The notes under the pieces: model-generated
What the model was told of the DNA's origin: nothing
What the model saw: the letters and a program-made list of their open reading frames with translations, nothing else
The model's database searches: none
Origin: Rhodospirillaceae bacterium
GTDB taxonomy: Bacteria > Pseudomonadota > Alphaproteobacteria > Rhodospirillales > Rhodospirillaceae
DNA length: 64,000 nucleotides
NCBI GenBank assembly: GCA_029245025.1
Contig: JAQWQC010000034.1
Span: forward strand, 124,001 to 188,000
Direction: 5' to 3'
Translations under genes and position numbers: made by a program
Shown here: one piece after another, positions 36,422-46,483 of the stretch
How the letters are laid out: each line of letters opens with the position of its first letter
Numbering within the stretch: position 1 is the stretch's first letter

Positions 36422-37513
36422 ATGCCCGCCGCCAAATCCTCTAAGCCTCAGCCGACAGATCTTCTGGCCTGGTATGACCGTAATCGTCGCCGTTTGCCCT
36501 GGCGCACCTTGCCTGGGCAAAGGGCAGACCCCTACGCGGTTTGGCTAAGTGAAATCATGCTTCAGCAAACAACTGTAGCTGCGGTCAAGCCATATTTCGA
36601 GCGCTTCCTCTTACGCTGGCCGACACTAATCGCCCTTGCGTCCGCCGATCTTGATGATGTGCTGACCGAGTGGGCGGGGCTTGGCTATTACGCGCGCGCG
36701 CGAAACTTGCATGCTTGCGCGAAAGTGGTCACAGAAGAATACGGTGGAGTTTTTCCAAATACGGAAGCCGCTCTATTGGCTCTCCCTGGGATTGGCCCCT
36801 ACACGGCTGCGGCCGTCACCGCCATTGCATTCGGTCAAAAAGCTGTTGTAGTTGATGGCAATGTCGAGCGGGTGATGGCTCGTCTTTATGCTGTTGAAGC
36901 ACCATTGCCAGAGGTCAAATGTCAACTGAAAGAATTGGCGGCTGATCTAACGACGGACGAACGACCTGGCGATTACGCCCAAGCAGTTATGGATTTGGGG
37001 GCCACTGTATGTACGCCCAAGTCGCCGTCCTGTGTTCTTTGCCCGTGGCAAGAGCCGTGTCGCGCCCGCCACTTGGGAATTGCATCAGACCTGCCGCGCA
37101 AATCGCTCAAGAAAGAGAAGCGAACACGCCGGGGCGTATGTTTTTGGTTGACTCGGTCTGACGGCGCGATCTTGTTACATCGCCGCCCTACCAGAGGATT
37201 GCTGGGCGGTATGATGGAGATTCCATCGACGCCTTGGCGGAACAGCAGCTGGGTAAAGGAAGAGGCGAAAACTCACACCCCTGTCAATATCACGCAGTCG
37301 AAATGGCGTTCTTTAGAGGGTGTGGTCAGTCATACCTTCACCCACTTTCATCTCGAGCTCCAGGTCGATGCTGCCCCGGTTGCAAACTGGCGAGCCAAGG
37401 ACATTGGCCAGGATAAGGATTTCGTCTGGGCGCATCTGGATGCCCTGGGAGACTTTGCTTTGCCTTCTGTCATGCGCAAGGTGGTCAAACATGCCCTTAA
37501 CGTGGGATATTGA
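36422..37513 (+). CDS. mutY: Adenine DNA glycosylase
   Basis: Removes adenine mispaired with 8-oxoguanine; 363 aa. The helix-hairpin-helix is in LPGIGPYTAAAV, the catalytic aspartate in GDYAQAVMDLG, and the [4Fe-4S] cysteines in CTPKSPSCVLCPWQEPC. The early WLSEIMLQQT glutamate loop is present. The C-terminal NUDIX-like domain recognising oxoG is visible from RRGVCFWLT to the end. It is divergent from dciA and 36 nt before maeB. Confidence 0.96.
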   Translation: MPAAKSSKPQPTDLLAWYDRNRRRLPWRTLPGQRADPYAVWLSEIMLQQTTVAAVKPYFERFLLRWPTLIALASADLDDVLTEWAGLGYYARARNLHACAKVVTEEYGGVFPNTEAALLALPGIGPYTAAAVTAIAFGQKAVVVDGNVERVMARLYAVEAPLPEVKCQLKELAADLTTDERPGDYAQAVMDLGATVCTPKSPSCVLCPWQEPCRARHLGIASDLPRKSLKKEKRTRRGVCFWLTRSDGAILLHRRPTRGLLGGMMEIPSTPWRNSSWVKEEAKTHTPVNITQSKWRSLEGVVSHTFTHFHLELQVDAAPVANWRAKDIGQDKDFVWAHLDALGDFALPSVMRKVVKHALNVGY

Positions 37514-37549
37514 GATTAGAACTAGTTTTGCGGGAAGGGGCCCTAGACG

Positions 37550-39859
37550 ATGTCGACTGATCAAGCCACTGATGCCAAAGACAAGTTGCGAGACGATGCG
37601 CTCCACTATCACCGGTACCCGAAGCCCGGCAAATTAGAAGTCACAGCCACCAAACCGCTGGCTAATCAGCGCGACCTTGCTCTGGCGTATTCTCCGGGAG
37701 TGGCAGCAGCCTGTGACGCGATAGTTGCAGACCCTGCCGAAGCAGCCACCATGACCAGCCGCGGCAATCTTGTTGCCGTGGTTTCGAATGGAACGGCTGT
37801 TCTTGGCCTTGGTGCAATCGGCGCGCTGGCGTCAAAGCCGGTGATGGAAGGTAAGGCAGTTCTCTTTAAAAAATTTGCCGGTATCGATGTCTTTGATATC
37901 GAAGTCGACGAAAACGATCCACACAAGTTGGTAGATGTGGTCACTGCGATTTCTCCGACTTTCGGGGCGATTAACCTGGAGGACATCAAAGCTCCGGATT
38001 GTTTCATCGTCGAGAAAGAGTTGCGGGAAAGATTGGACATTCCAGTGTTCCACGACGACCAACACGGCACGGCAATTGTTGTTGCGGCTGCGGTTATAAA
38101 TGGACTGAGTCTCGTCAATAAAAAAATCGACCAGATTAAACTGGTGTTATCGGGTGGCGGCGCCGCTGGCATTGCATGCCTTAATCAACTGCTGGCGCTG
38201 GGCCTTAATCGCGAAAACGTCATTCTTTGTGATCGCAAGGGTGTGGTTTATCGGGGCCGCGCTGAGGGCATGACAGAGCAGAAAGCGGCGCTCGCATCTG
38301 ATACCAAGGCCCGGACGTTGCAAGAGGCGTTTGAGGGTGCTGATGTATTTCTTGGAGTGTCAGCCCCCGGCGTAGTGTCTGGCGAAATGGTCAAGACCAT
38401 GGCCAAGAAGCCGATCATTATGGCTTTGGCGAATCCCGAGCCAGAAATCCGACCAGAAGTTGCGAAAGGGGCTGTGGCGGATGCTATTATTGCTACCGGT
38501 CGGTCTGATTATCCCAATCAGGTCAACAATGTCCTATGTTTCCCTTTTATTTTCCGAGCGGCGCTCGATGTTGGCGCAACCGAGATCAACGAAGAGATGA
38601 AGATTGCTTGCGTCTACGCGATCGCTGATCTCGCCAAAAGGGCCAGTTCTGAAGTTGTCGCGGCTGCTTATGGCGGGCAGACATTGCGATTTGGCGCTGA
38701 TTACATCATCCCTAAGCCTTTCGATCCCCGTCTTATCTCTCAAATCTGTCCGGCCATTGCCAAAGCAGCTATGGATTCTGGTGTGGCGACGCGTCCGATT
38801 GATGATCTCGTGGCCTATGGCAATGAGCTTGATCAGTTTGTGTTCCGCACCGGCCTTGTAATGAAGCCGATTTTTGACAAAGCCTGTGAAGAACCTAAAC
38901 GGGTAGTATTTGCAGAGGGTGAAGATGATCGCGTTTTATTTGCCGCCAAAGTTCTGTTGGACGATGGTATCGCTACTCCGATCCTAATCGGACGACCTTT
39001 AGTTATTTCGCAACGTGCTCAAAAGTTGGGGCTAGAGTTTGTTCCTGGAAAAGACTTTGAGATAGTTAACCCAGAAAACGACGATCGTTATCGCGACTAT
39101 TGGGAATCCTACCACGGTGTCATGGCCCGCAAGGGAGTGTCGCCAGATTCTGCTATGACGATCGTTCGCACTAACTCAACGGTTATTGCGAGCCTGATGG
39201 TTGAAAAAGGTGATGCCGATGCGATGATCTGTGGAACCTATGGCGAGTACAAATGGCACCTGAAGTACGTCGAAGAAGTGCTTGGCTTGTGCAGCGGTGT
39301 TCGCGAAACATCGGCGTTGTCTTTGTTAGTGTTGGACCGTGGTCCCATATTCATGTGTGACACTTATGTTTCTGAAGACCCAACGGCAGATGAAATCGTC
39401 GACCTCACAGTGCGCGCGGCTAACAAAGTGTCAGACTTCGGGCTTACACCGCGCGTAGCGTTGATCGCGACCTCGACGTTTGGATCGTCTCAGAACACAA
39501 ATGCGGTCAAAATGCGCGCTGCCATGGAACGATTGCACAACGAATACCCAGACCTACAGGTCGAGGGTGAGATGCAGCCTGACGTGGCCTTGAACGAAGA
39601 TCTGCGCCGCCGTGTGTTTCCCGAATCTAAGTTGGATGGCTCGGCAAATCTGTTGGTTATGCCTTGCCTGGATGCTGCAAACACAGCATTTCATTTGGCG
39701 CGTAGCCTATCGGGAGGGCTTCATGTTGGCCCAATTCTGCTAGGTGTCGACAAACCAGGTCACATAACGACGCCTTCTGTAACCTCCCGTGGCCTGGTCA
39801 ATCTTGCTGCCGTCGCGGTCATTGATGCTCAAGTGCGGGCTCGTAAAACGAGCGGCTGA
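37550..39859 (+). CDS. maeB: NADP-dependent malic enzyme with phosphotransacetylase-like domain
   Basis: Oxidative decarboxylation of malate to pyruvate; 769 aa, the usual length of the MaeB/Tme hybrid. The malic-enzyme part (about residues 15-430) has LAYSPGVAAAC, FHDDQHGTAIV and the nucleotide loop SGGGAAGIACL. The C-terminal part (about 440-765) resembles phosphate acetyltransferase (VFAEGEDDRVLFAA, DVALNEDLRRRVFP); in this family it regulates rather than catalyses. A GGGAAGGGG stretch lies upstream of the ATG. The orphan oppA-like gene starts 4 nt after its stop, suggesting read-through transcription. Confidence 0.96.
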   Translation: MSTDQATDAKDKLRDDALHYHRYPKPGKLEVTATKPLANQRDLALAYSPGVAAACDAIVADPAEAATMTSRGNLVAVVSNGTAVLGLGAIGALASKPVMEGKAVLFKKFAGIDVFDIEVDENDPHKLVDVVTAISPTFGAINLEDIKAPDCFIVEKELRERLDIPVFHDDQHGTAIVVAAAVINGLSLVNKKIDQIKLVLSGGGAAGIACLNQLLALGLNRENVILCDRKGVVYRGRAEGMTEQKAALASDTKARTLQEAFEGADVFLGVSAPGVVSGEMVKTMAKKPIIMALANPEPEIRPEVAKGAVADAIIATGRSDYPNQVNNVLCFPFIFRAALDVGATEINEEMKIACVYAIADLAKRASSEVVAAAYGGQTLRFGADYIIPKPFDPRLISQICPAIAKAAMDSGVATRPIDDLVAYGNELDQFVFRTGLVMKPIFDKACEEPKRVVFAEGEDDRVLFAAKVLLDDGIATPILIGRPLVISQRAQKLGLEFVPGKDFEIVNPENDDRYRDYWESYHGVMARKGVSPDSAMTIVRTNSTVIASLMVEKGDADAMICGTYGEYKWHLKYVEEVLGLCSGVRETSALSLLVLDRGPIFMCDTYVSEDPTADEIVDLTVRAANKVSDFGLTPRVALIATSTFGSSQNTNAVKMRAAMERLHNEYPDLQVEGEMQPDVALNEDLRRRVFPESKLDGSANLLVMPCLDAANTAFHLARSLSGGLHVGPILLGVDKPGHITTPSVTSRGLVNLAAVAVIDAQVRARKTSG

Positions 39860-39863
39860 CCGC

Positions 39864-41426
39864 ATGCATTTTGTCATTGTTTGCGTCGCAGTTTTGGCTG
39901 TGGCGTTTGCTGCGCACGCGCAAACTGTCCTCACACGAGGTAATCACCAAGACCCATCAAGCTTGGATCCGCACCGCATCATCACGGTGTATGAGAACAA
40001 CATTATTCTGGATTTGTTTGAAGGTCTTACCGTTCCCAATGCGGCAGGTGCGCCGGTCTCTGGTGTTGCAAGAAGCTGGGCGGTCTCTGAGGATGGTTTG
40101 ATCTGGACGTTTACTCTTCGGAAGGACCTTCAATGGTCTGACGGAGAGCCTTTGACGGCTCGAGATGTCGTGTACTCGTTCCGGCGACTGATGAATCCAG
40201 AAACTGCATCACAATATCCAGGATTGTTTTACGCCATTAAGAACGGCGCGGCGATCAATAGGGGGGATGCTGCGGTTAATTCGCTTGGAGTCGAAGCGAC
40301 GAATGAGACCACAGTTATAATGACCCTTGAATCACCGGTGCCATACCTACCAGAGCTTCTGTCGAACGGGTTCGCAGCTATTGTGCCTGCCCATGCGATC
40401 GAGCGTCACGGTGACAGTTGGGCCGCGCCAGACAATATGGCGTCCAACGGGGCTTTTGTTTTAGAAGATTTCTGGCCCCAGGACCGGGTAGTTCTAAGCA
40501 CCAATCATTTATTTCATTCTGCTAACAGTGTTTCATTGGAAAGAGTGGTTTACTTGCCGACCGAAGACCAGTCGGCCGCGCTGGCACTATTTCGCGCGGG
40601 AGGTTTGGATACCAATCTGGAATTTCCTACCGCGCGCACCCCATGGCTGCGAGAAAACTTAGCGGATGAAACTCGTATCGCCGAGTACCTGATTACGTTC
40701 TATTTGTCTTTTAATACAACTCATCCTGCGTTGTCCGATGTGCGCGTTCGTCGAGCGTTGAATATGGCGATTGACCGCGAAACAATTGCAGCGCGTGTCT
40801 TACGTTCAGGTGAGCAGCCAGCATACGGACTTGTGCCTCCTGCCGTCGCCGGGTACACGCCGCCTGTGTATGGCGACAAAAACGTGTCTCACACAGAGCG
40901 CGTAGCCCGCGCAAAGGCATGGCTCAATGAAGCCGGGTACGGACTGAGCAATCCACTCGAGTTGACGCTGAGTTTATCCTCTGCTGAAGACCGGCGACGC
41001 GTGGCGGCGGCTATAGGGGCGATGTGGCAGCCATTGGGCGTCAATGTCACGATTAACAACACGGAGGGCAAAGTATTATTCTCTCGGCTAAGGACCGGAG
41101 ATTTTGAGATTGGCTATTCGGCCTGGGCTGCAGACGTAAATGATGCTGGTAATTTTCTAGCCGTGCTCGATAGCCGGTCATCAAATTCCAACTACGCCCG
41201 TTATAAAAACGCGACATATGATCAATTGCTGGATAGTGCGGCCTCAACATCAGATGCAACAGGCCGTGCAACCATTTTGTCGGCGGCAGAGTCTTTAATG
41301 CTGAAAGATGCGCCGATTGCGCCCCTTGTGCATGGTGTAAGCAAGAATCTGGTCGGCACTCATGTTTCTGGTTGGGTTGATAACCCAAGGGATATCCATC
41401 TCAGTCGATACTTAAAAGTTGACTAG
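39864..41426 (+). CDS. ABC transporter substrate-binding protein, OppA/DppA family, orphan
   Basis: Periplasmic solute-binding protein of 520 aa. ATG 39864 opens a short signal peptide (MHFVIVCVAVLAVAF, cleavage after AHA) and follows the maeB stop by 4 nt; the track start 39789 lies inside maeB. The mature start VLTRGNHQDPSSLDPHR is typical of peptide-binding proteins. Further signs are VYSFRRLMNPETASQYP, NMAIDRETIAARVL and the closing SKNLVGTHVSGWVDNPRDIH. No permease or ATPase genes are adjacent. It probably serves a transporter encoded elsewhere, perhaps the one at the left end of this window, or several. Confidence 0.92.
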   Translation: MHFVIVCVAVLAVAFAAHAQTVLTRGNHQDPSSLDPHRIITVYENNIILDLFEGLTVPNAAGAPVSGVARSWAVSEDGLIWTFTLRKDLQWSDGEPLTARDVVYSFRRLMNPETASQYPGLFYAIKNGAAINRGDAAVNSLGVEATNETTVIMTLESPVPYLPELLSNGFAAIVPAHAIERHGDSWAAPDNMASNGAFVLEDFWPQDRVVLSTNHLFHSANSVSLERVVYLPTEDQSAALALFRAGGLDTNLEFPTARTPWLRENLADETRIAEYLITFYLSFNTTHPALSDVRVRRALNMAIDRETIAARVLRSGEQPAYGLVPPAVAGYTPPVYGDKNVSHTERVARAKAWLNEAGYGLSNPLELTLSLSSAEDRRRVAAAIGAMWQPLGVNVTINNTEGKVLFSRLRTGDFEIGYSAWAADVNDAGNFLAVLDSRSSNSNYARYKNATYDQLLDSAASTSDATGRATILSAAESLMLKDAPIAPLVHGVSKNLVGTHVSGWVDNPRDIHLSRYLKVD

Positions 41427-41786
41427 CCATAAACCATATTTAATTGACCTGGTCTGACTGGGACAGAATCGCGGGTACACCATGCGCTTAGTTCAAAATG
41501 ATAGCTGACGACGCTTCCAGTAAAATAACGTTTCAAGCGGGGTAGCTATCTTCTTGGCAGGCGAGAGGGGCTTGTTAACCAGACCCACTTCGGACAGCAA
41601 TAGTGAACGTGTCGCAAGATGGGAAATGGGTCGAAATCTCTTAAGGTGATTTTGAGGCATAATATGGCCGACTTAAACCCCTTAGACAGCGTCTGAATCG
41701 GTTGAATGTTCAGTGTCTTCGGGATAACACCATTTCCACAAGCGGCTAAACACCGCCAAGCAATTTTCTGTTCGAAAGGATACGGC
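41427..41786. other. Intergenic region upstream of acuI, no gene recognised
   Basis: About 360 nt with no convincing frame. A promoter-like TTGAGG...CATAAT is seen near 41650-41665, which could serve acuI, but spacing and matches are weak. AAAGGA lies just before the acuI start. No terminator hairpin after the oppA-like gene was recognised. Confidence 0.5.
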
Positions 41787-42779
41787 ATGACAGAGACCTT
41801 CAAGGCTCTGGTAATTGAGAACACTGATGGTAATTACAAATCTGCAATCCAGGACTTAACGATTTCGGACTTGCCGGATGAGCCTGTTCTGGTCGATGTA
41901 GCCTATTCTACTGTCAACTATAAGGACGGGCTCGCCATTACCGGAAAAGGCAAGATCGTTCGAGATTTCCCAATGGTTGGTGGTATTGATTTGGCTGGGA
42001 CCGTCGTCAATTCCTTAGACGCAAACTACAAGCCAGGCGATAAGGTGTTAGTTAACGGCTGGGGTTTATCTGAGACCCTTTGGGGTGGCTATAGTCAAAA
42101 GCAGCGCGTGAAGAGTGAGTTCCTAACGCGCGTGCCAGACGGATTCTCTTTGAAGGATACGATGGCTATCGGCACGGCCGGGTATACGTCCATGTTGTGT
42201 GTCTTGGCTCTGGAAGACGCTGGAGTCACGCCTGATCAAGGCGACATCGTTGTCACCGGCGCGGCTGGAGGTGTTGGTTCAGTGGCCATCGCCATCTTGG
42301 CCAAATTGGGTTATCGCGTGGTTGCCTCGTCGGGGCGGACATCTGAAGTCGATTACTTACAGTCGCTGGGCGCGGCAGAAGTCATTGGCCGTGATGTGCT
42401 CGACCGTGACGCCCGCCCCCTTGAAAAAGGCCGGTGGGCCGGCGGTATAGATTCTGTAGGGTCAAAAACGCTAGCCACATTGTTGGCTGAAACAAAAGAT
42501 GAGGGCGCCGTGGCCGCTTGCGGTTTGGCCGGCGGTACGGACCTTCCGATGACTGTGATGCCATTCATTCTACGTGGTGTGCGTCTCTTAGGTGTAAACT
42601 CTGTCACCTGTCCCAATCAAAGACGAGATCAAGCTTGGGCGCGGCTATCGCAAGATTTAGACGTCGTCAAACTTAATGAAATGACGACGTTAGAGCCACT
42701 TAGTCGGTTGCCCGAGTTGGGTGAAGAGATTCTCAATGGTAAAATCCGTGGCCGCGTGATTGTCGACGTGAACGCGTAA
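41787..42779 (+). CDS. acuI: Acrylyl-CoA reductase (NADPH)-type MDR oxidoreductase, AcuI/YhdH family
   Basis: A 330-aa medium-chain dehydrogenase without zinc. ATG 41787 has AAAGGA ahead and gives the family start TETFKALVIE; the track start adds a leader. The YhdH/AcuI marks are STVNYKDGLAITGKGKIVR, GIDLAGTVV, LVNGWGLSETLWGGYSQ and the cofactor loop VTGAAGGVGSVAIAILAKLGY. AcuI detoxifies acryloyl-CoA to propionyl-CoA in DMSP and acrylate catabolism in marine bacteria; YhdH of E. coli is the same family. No dmd, ddd or prp genes are adjacent, so the DMSP link is inference. Confidence 0.9.
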   Translation: MTETFKALVIENTDGNYKSAIQDLTISDLPDEPVLVDVAYSTVNYKDGLAITGKGKIVRDFPMVGGIDLAGTVVNSLDANYKPGDKVLVNGWGLSETLWGGYSQKQRVKSEFLTRVPDGFSLKDTMAIGTAGYTSMLCVLALEDAGVTPDQGDIVVTGAAGGVGSVAIAILAKLGYRVVASSGRTSEVDYLQSLGAAEVIGRDVLDRDARPLEKGRWAGGIDSVGSKTLATLLAETKDEGAVAACGLAGGTDLPMTVMPFILRGVRLLGVNSVTCPNQRRDQAWARLSQDLDVVKLNEMTTLEPLSRLPELGEEILNGKIRGRVIVDVNA

Positions 42780-42803
42780 AGCAAGTGTGGGTGAAGTCGA
42801 ATA

Positions 42804-44465
42804 CTATACCCAGGCGAACTCATCGGATGTGGCGATAACGGCAGCGAAGCCGCGCGTTGCTATCTGGCCGTTCTGCAGGTGCTGCTCTTGTTCTTCTTGG
42901 TCCTGTGACTCAAGAGCCCAGGTCCAATGGGTGAAAGGTCCACCCCAGGTAAACTGGTAATCAATCAAGGCTTCGTAACTTTCTGATGATCTCAGTTGGT
43001 GCCCCAGCATACGTCCGATCCAGAAGTCGGTCATTAACATCGCGGAGTCTTTGGCCTTTATAGGTAGCTCATCCATAAGATTGTCGTTGATTACACCCCA
43101 CCATGTTGAGGTCAAAATCATCGAGTTCCAGGCTTCCATAACCTGAGTACCGGCCAGCCAATAATTGTTCTCAGTCGGCCGTCCGTCAGGTCCTGGCCAA
43201 GTAAAAGAAGTATCTTTGGTTTCTGTCGCAATCGAGGACCAAGCCCAACTAGCGCCGACAGTTGCGCCCATGGCCCGCCATGCGGCGACCATTTTCTCAA
43301 AGGGTCGACGTATCCTATCGGGTGCCTCGTCGCCAATCTCCGTGCCATCCAACAAAATGGATGCGACAACTCGGAGGATCTGATCATCAGCGTCCAGATT
43401 GTTCATCCAGGTTTCTACAGCACGATCGATAACATCTTGCGGCGGTTTATCCCCAAAAAACCGCCGAACCATTTTGGTCACGACGAAATTGGCTGTCGCA
43501 GGATGGTTCGCGAGAATATCGAGCACCCGCTCCCCTTGTTCCATTTCACCCTCAAGGCTGGACAGGTCTTTGCCCATAAAATACTTAGCGTTTGTGTTGT
43601 GCTGAAACGGATTGTAGGTAAATAGCCATGTATTTGGCAGTTGGCCGACCGAATCACCACCCCACTGAGATCTCTCAACTGTCCAGCCTGACAAAGCGCG
43701 AGAAACTTGGATGACATCCTCATCGGTGAATCCAATGGCAACGCCATTTCTATCTTTTATAACGTTGATGGGGTCTGTGTTACCCAAATAGGCATCCCCA
43801 CCAAGGGTGTGGAGCTCCATGAGTTCGCGAGCGTAATTTTCGTTGGGCAGCGAAGCTGGGCTGGCAGCGTTATCTAGGTAGCACATCATGGCGGTCGACG
43901 TTGCTGTCGCACCCAGTATGTTACGGAAATTACCAAACACTCTTGGACGAATTACGTCACGATCATAAATTAAAGCCGACACCCTCATGATGTCGTCGCT
44001 GTCGCACCAAACAGAAAAATGATTAAGCCAAAAGTCGGTCATCACTTCGCGAAGTTGATATTTTGAATGTGTCGCCCGAATAAACACGGAATTCATAGTT
44101 TCATTGCGGACGCGCCAAACTTCATGAAAAGGGTGCGTATTTCCCGCGTTGATCAAGACTTCGTACAATTTCTGCTCAGGCATTCTGAGATAGTTCAGAG
44201 GCCTCCACTCATCTACCGCTTCCCAGCCTTCTATGTCCTGATTCGTTTCTTCCTCTTCCGATGAATCGTATTCGATATGAAGAACTTGCTGTTCTAAGAA
44301 CGCGGCTAATTCTGGGTCATCTCCCTCAGGCGGAGTCAGTTGATCCTCAACCCAGGTGCTCCAGCCAACCTGCTGAACGTATTGCTCATCGACCTCACGA
44401 CACCCAAAGGTGGTGCGGTTAAGTGCTTTGCGTTCCCATGACGGTTCTAGAGGGAGGGGGGTCAT
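42804..44465 (-). CDS. DUF1800 family protein
   Basis: A 553-aa protein of the DUF1800 family. It opens MTPLPLEPSWERKALNRTTFG, a typical start, and carries LREVMTDFWLNHFSV, NENYARELMELHTLGGDA, IQVSRALSGWTVER and the histidine/aromatic-rich FQHNTNAKYFMGKD. No signal peptide is seen. An acidic segment SSEEEETNQDIEGWE is inserted near residue 68-82. The family is widespread but without a proven activity, and is usually encoded next to a DUF1501 protein; no DUF1501 gene is present here. It is convergent with acuI and divergent from the flavoprotein gene. Confidence 0.9.
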   Translation of the reverse strand: MTPLPLEPSWERKALNRTTFGCREVDEQYVQQVGWSTWVEDQLTPPEGDDPELAAFLEQQVLHIEYDSSEEEETNQDIEGWEAVDEWRPLNYLRMPEQKLYEVLINAGNTHPFHEVWRVRNETMNSVFIRATHSKYQLREVMTDFWLNHFSVWCDSDDIMRVSALIYDRDVIRPRVFGNFRNILGATATSTAMMCYLDNAASPASLPNENYARELMELHTLGGDAYLGNTDPINVIKDRNGVAIGFTDEDVIQVSRALSGWTVERSQWGGDSVGQLPNTWLFTYNPFQHNTNAKYFMGKDLSSLEGEMEQGERVLDILANHPATANFVVTKMVRRFFGDKPPQDVIDRAVETWMNNLDADDQILRVVASILLDGTEIGDEAPDRIRRPFEKMVAAWRAMGATVGASWAWSSIATETKDTSFTWPGPDGRPTENNYWLAGTQVMEAWNSMILTSTWWGVINDNLMDELPIKAKDSAMLMTDFWIGRMLGHQLRSSESYEALIDYQFTWGGPFTHWTWALESQDQEEQEQHLQNGQIATRGFAAVIATSDEFAWV

Positions 44466-44673
44466 AGCGCCTGTCCTTTTTGCGTCTCGTACCGGGGCAA
44501 ACTTTTAATACTAGTGGGCGCCGATTCGTTGCGATCCTATGAGTAGATGCTTAATAGAACAGTACTGGATTTATATGTGCTGCATAAAGTAGCAAATAAC
44601 CTGCTATTGCTCACCACTTTGAGCCGGGCAACAATAAAACGGTTCAAAAAATAATAGAAAAACGGGGATTCCT

Positions 44674-46356
44674 ATGTCTGAAGACGCCCAAAGCCCAAAT
44701 TCCGAGCCATCTGCTCCGCCCGCCGTGGGTAACCCCGTGCCCGGCTATGCCGTCGAATCGGTGCCCCCAGGGGAAACCAAGCCCGGCGTCGATCTCGCCG
44801 GTCATAAGGGATTACTCGACCAGCTGACCCAGATTTTGGGTGCAGAGAATGTCAAATCCGACGATGAGTCCCGTGCTTTTTTTGCCGAGGACACGTTCCG
44901 CAGTTTTGAGACTCCTCTCGCTGCAATATCACCAACCTCAACAGAAGACCTTTCTCTCGCGGCTGCTGCCTGTCACGACGCTCGAATTGCGCTAGTCCCC
45001 CGCGGCGGCGGCATGTCCTATACTGATGGGTACCTTCATACCAAGCCTGACTCGATCACTGTCGACACCCAGAAAATCAATCGAATCCTTGAAATCAACG
45101 AGGATGATATGTACGTCACCGTCGAATGTGGATGCACATGGACGGACTTAAACGACGCCCTGAAAGAGAAAGGTTTGCGCACCCCCTATTGGGGACCACT
45201 TTCCGGATTTCAAAGCCGTGTAGGTGGCGCGTTGTCACAAAACTCAGTGTTTTTTGGTTCAGGCTTTTACGGTTCTGCCGTAGAGCAGGTTCTCGGGTTG
45301 GATGTCATTTTGGCAGATGGCACAGTGCTTCCCGTCGGGTCTCATGCAGTCGCAGGCGGTCTTCCGTTCATGAAACACTACGGCCCAGATCTTATGGGAC
45401 CGTTCCTTGCTGATGCCGGTGCGCTGGGTGTAAAAGCGACCGCGACCTTGCGCCTAATCCGTCGGCCGGAACACCGGCGCCATTTGGCTTACGCGTTCGA
45501 TACCTATGCGGATATGGCTAACGCCCTATCCAGCCTCAGCCGTGAAGGCTTAGCCACTGAGGCCATGGGCTTTGATAAAAACCAGCAATCGGCAAGGGTT
45601 ACTGAAGGAGAGAGCAATTTTCTGAAAGACGTTCGCACCTTGTTCAAGGTCATTAAAGAATCTGGCATTTTAGATGGATTACAGATTGCTTTCGCTGGTC
45701 GCCGCTATTTGAAAGACGTGTTCTACGGTTTGCACCTTTCGGTCGAAGATCACACCAAGGGCGGTGTCGAGGAGAAGGTCAAGCAAGCGAAACGTCTTGC
45801 AAGGGCGCTTGGCGGTCGACCGCTACCAGCTTCCGTAACAAAAATTTGCCACGCTGAACCATTCCTGCCACCGGACTCCATTGTCGGCCCAAGTGGCGAG
45901 CGATGGGTACCGCTGCATTGTATTGTGCCGCACTCCAAAGCGGTCGAAGCATTGGATGCTGTGACCGCTGTTTATAAAAAGTATGCAGCCGTAGCAGAGA
46001 AGCACGGCATTCGTAACGGCTTCTTGCTGGTCACTGTCGGCAACTACGGGTTCCTTATTGAACCGGTTTGGTTTTGGCCTGACGCGCAACTCAAAATGTA
46101 TGAGACGGCAATCCGGCCTGAGCACCTCGAGAAATTACAAACCTATGATGCCGACGAAGAAGGCCGCACAATCGTCAAAAATATGCGAGATGAGTTGGCG
46201 GCAATGTTCGCGGATATGGGTGCCGTGTCCATGCAGTTGGGCAAAATGTATCGCTACGACAAGAGCCGCAAGCCCGAGGCGTGGGAAATGCTGAAAAAGA
46301 TCAAAGGTGTTGTTGATCCGAACGGTCTGATGAACCCGGGTGCGCTGAAGCTTTAG
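44674..46356 (+). CDS. FAD-binding oxidase, VAO/PCMH (GlcD-like) family
   Basis: A 560-aa flavoprotein. The FAD-binding PCMH domain is seen in LVPRGGGMSYTDGY, VDTQKINRILEIN, the TVECGCTWTDLNDAL strand, GPLSGFQSRVGGALSQN and GVKATATLRLI. The C-terminal FAD-linked oxidase domain ends GVVDPNGLMNPGALKL, the usual VAO-family ending. There is no signal peptide; a proline-rich N-terminal tail of about 45 residues precedes the domain. Relatives include vanillyl-alcohol oxidase, 4-cresol dehydrogenase, alkyl-DHAP synthase and glycolate/D-lactate dehydrogenases. The substrate cannot be assigned. It is first in a run of plus-strand genes reaching to 48613. Confidence 0.87.
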   Translation: MSEDAQSPNSEPSAPPAVGNPVPGYAVESVPPGETKPGVDLAGHKGLLDQLTQILGAENVKSDDESRAFFAEDTFRSFETPLAAISPTSTEDLSLAAAACHDARIALVPRGGGMSYTDGYLHTKPDSITVDTQKINRILEINEDDMYVTVECGCTWTDLNDALKEKGLRTPYWGPLSGFQSRVGGALSQNSVFFGSGFYGSAVEQVLGLDVILADGTVLPVGSHAVAGGLPFMKHYGPDLMGPFLADAGALGVKATATLRLIRRPEHRRHLAYAFDTYADMANALSSLSREGLATEAMGFDKNQQSARVTEGESNFLKDVRTLFKVIKESGILDGLQIAFAGRRYLKDVFYGLHLSVEDHTKGGVEEKVKQAKRLARALGGRPLPASVTKICHAEPFLPPDSIVGPSGERWVPLHCIVPHSKAVEALDAVTAVYKKYAAVAEKHGIRNGFLLVTVGNYGFLIEPVWFWPDAQLKMYETAIRPEHLEKLQTYDADEEGRTIVKNMRDELAAMFADMGAVSMQLGKMYRYDKSRKPEAWEMLKKIKGVVDPNGLMNPGALKL

Positions 46357-46483
46357 GCACGGGCGCCACCTTCATTGCTGTAAGCCATAAAATGCGAGTG
46401 CTTCAACCAGGGAGGATTTCGATCCTTCACACTGGGCTGTAGTATTGCAACTAATCTACTTTTGGTTGAGGGGAAACGCCTTA

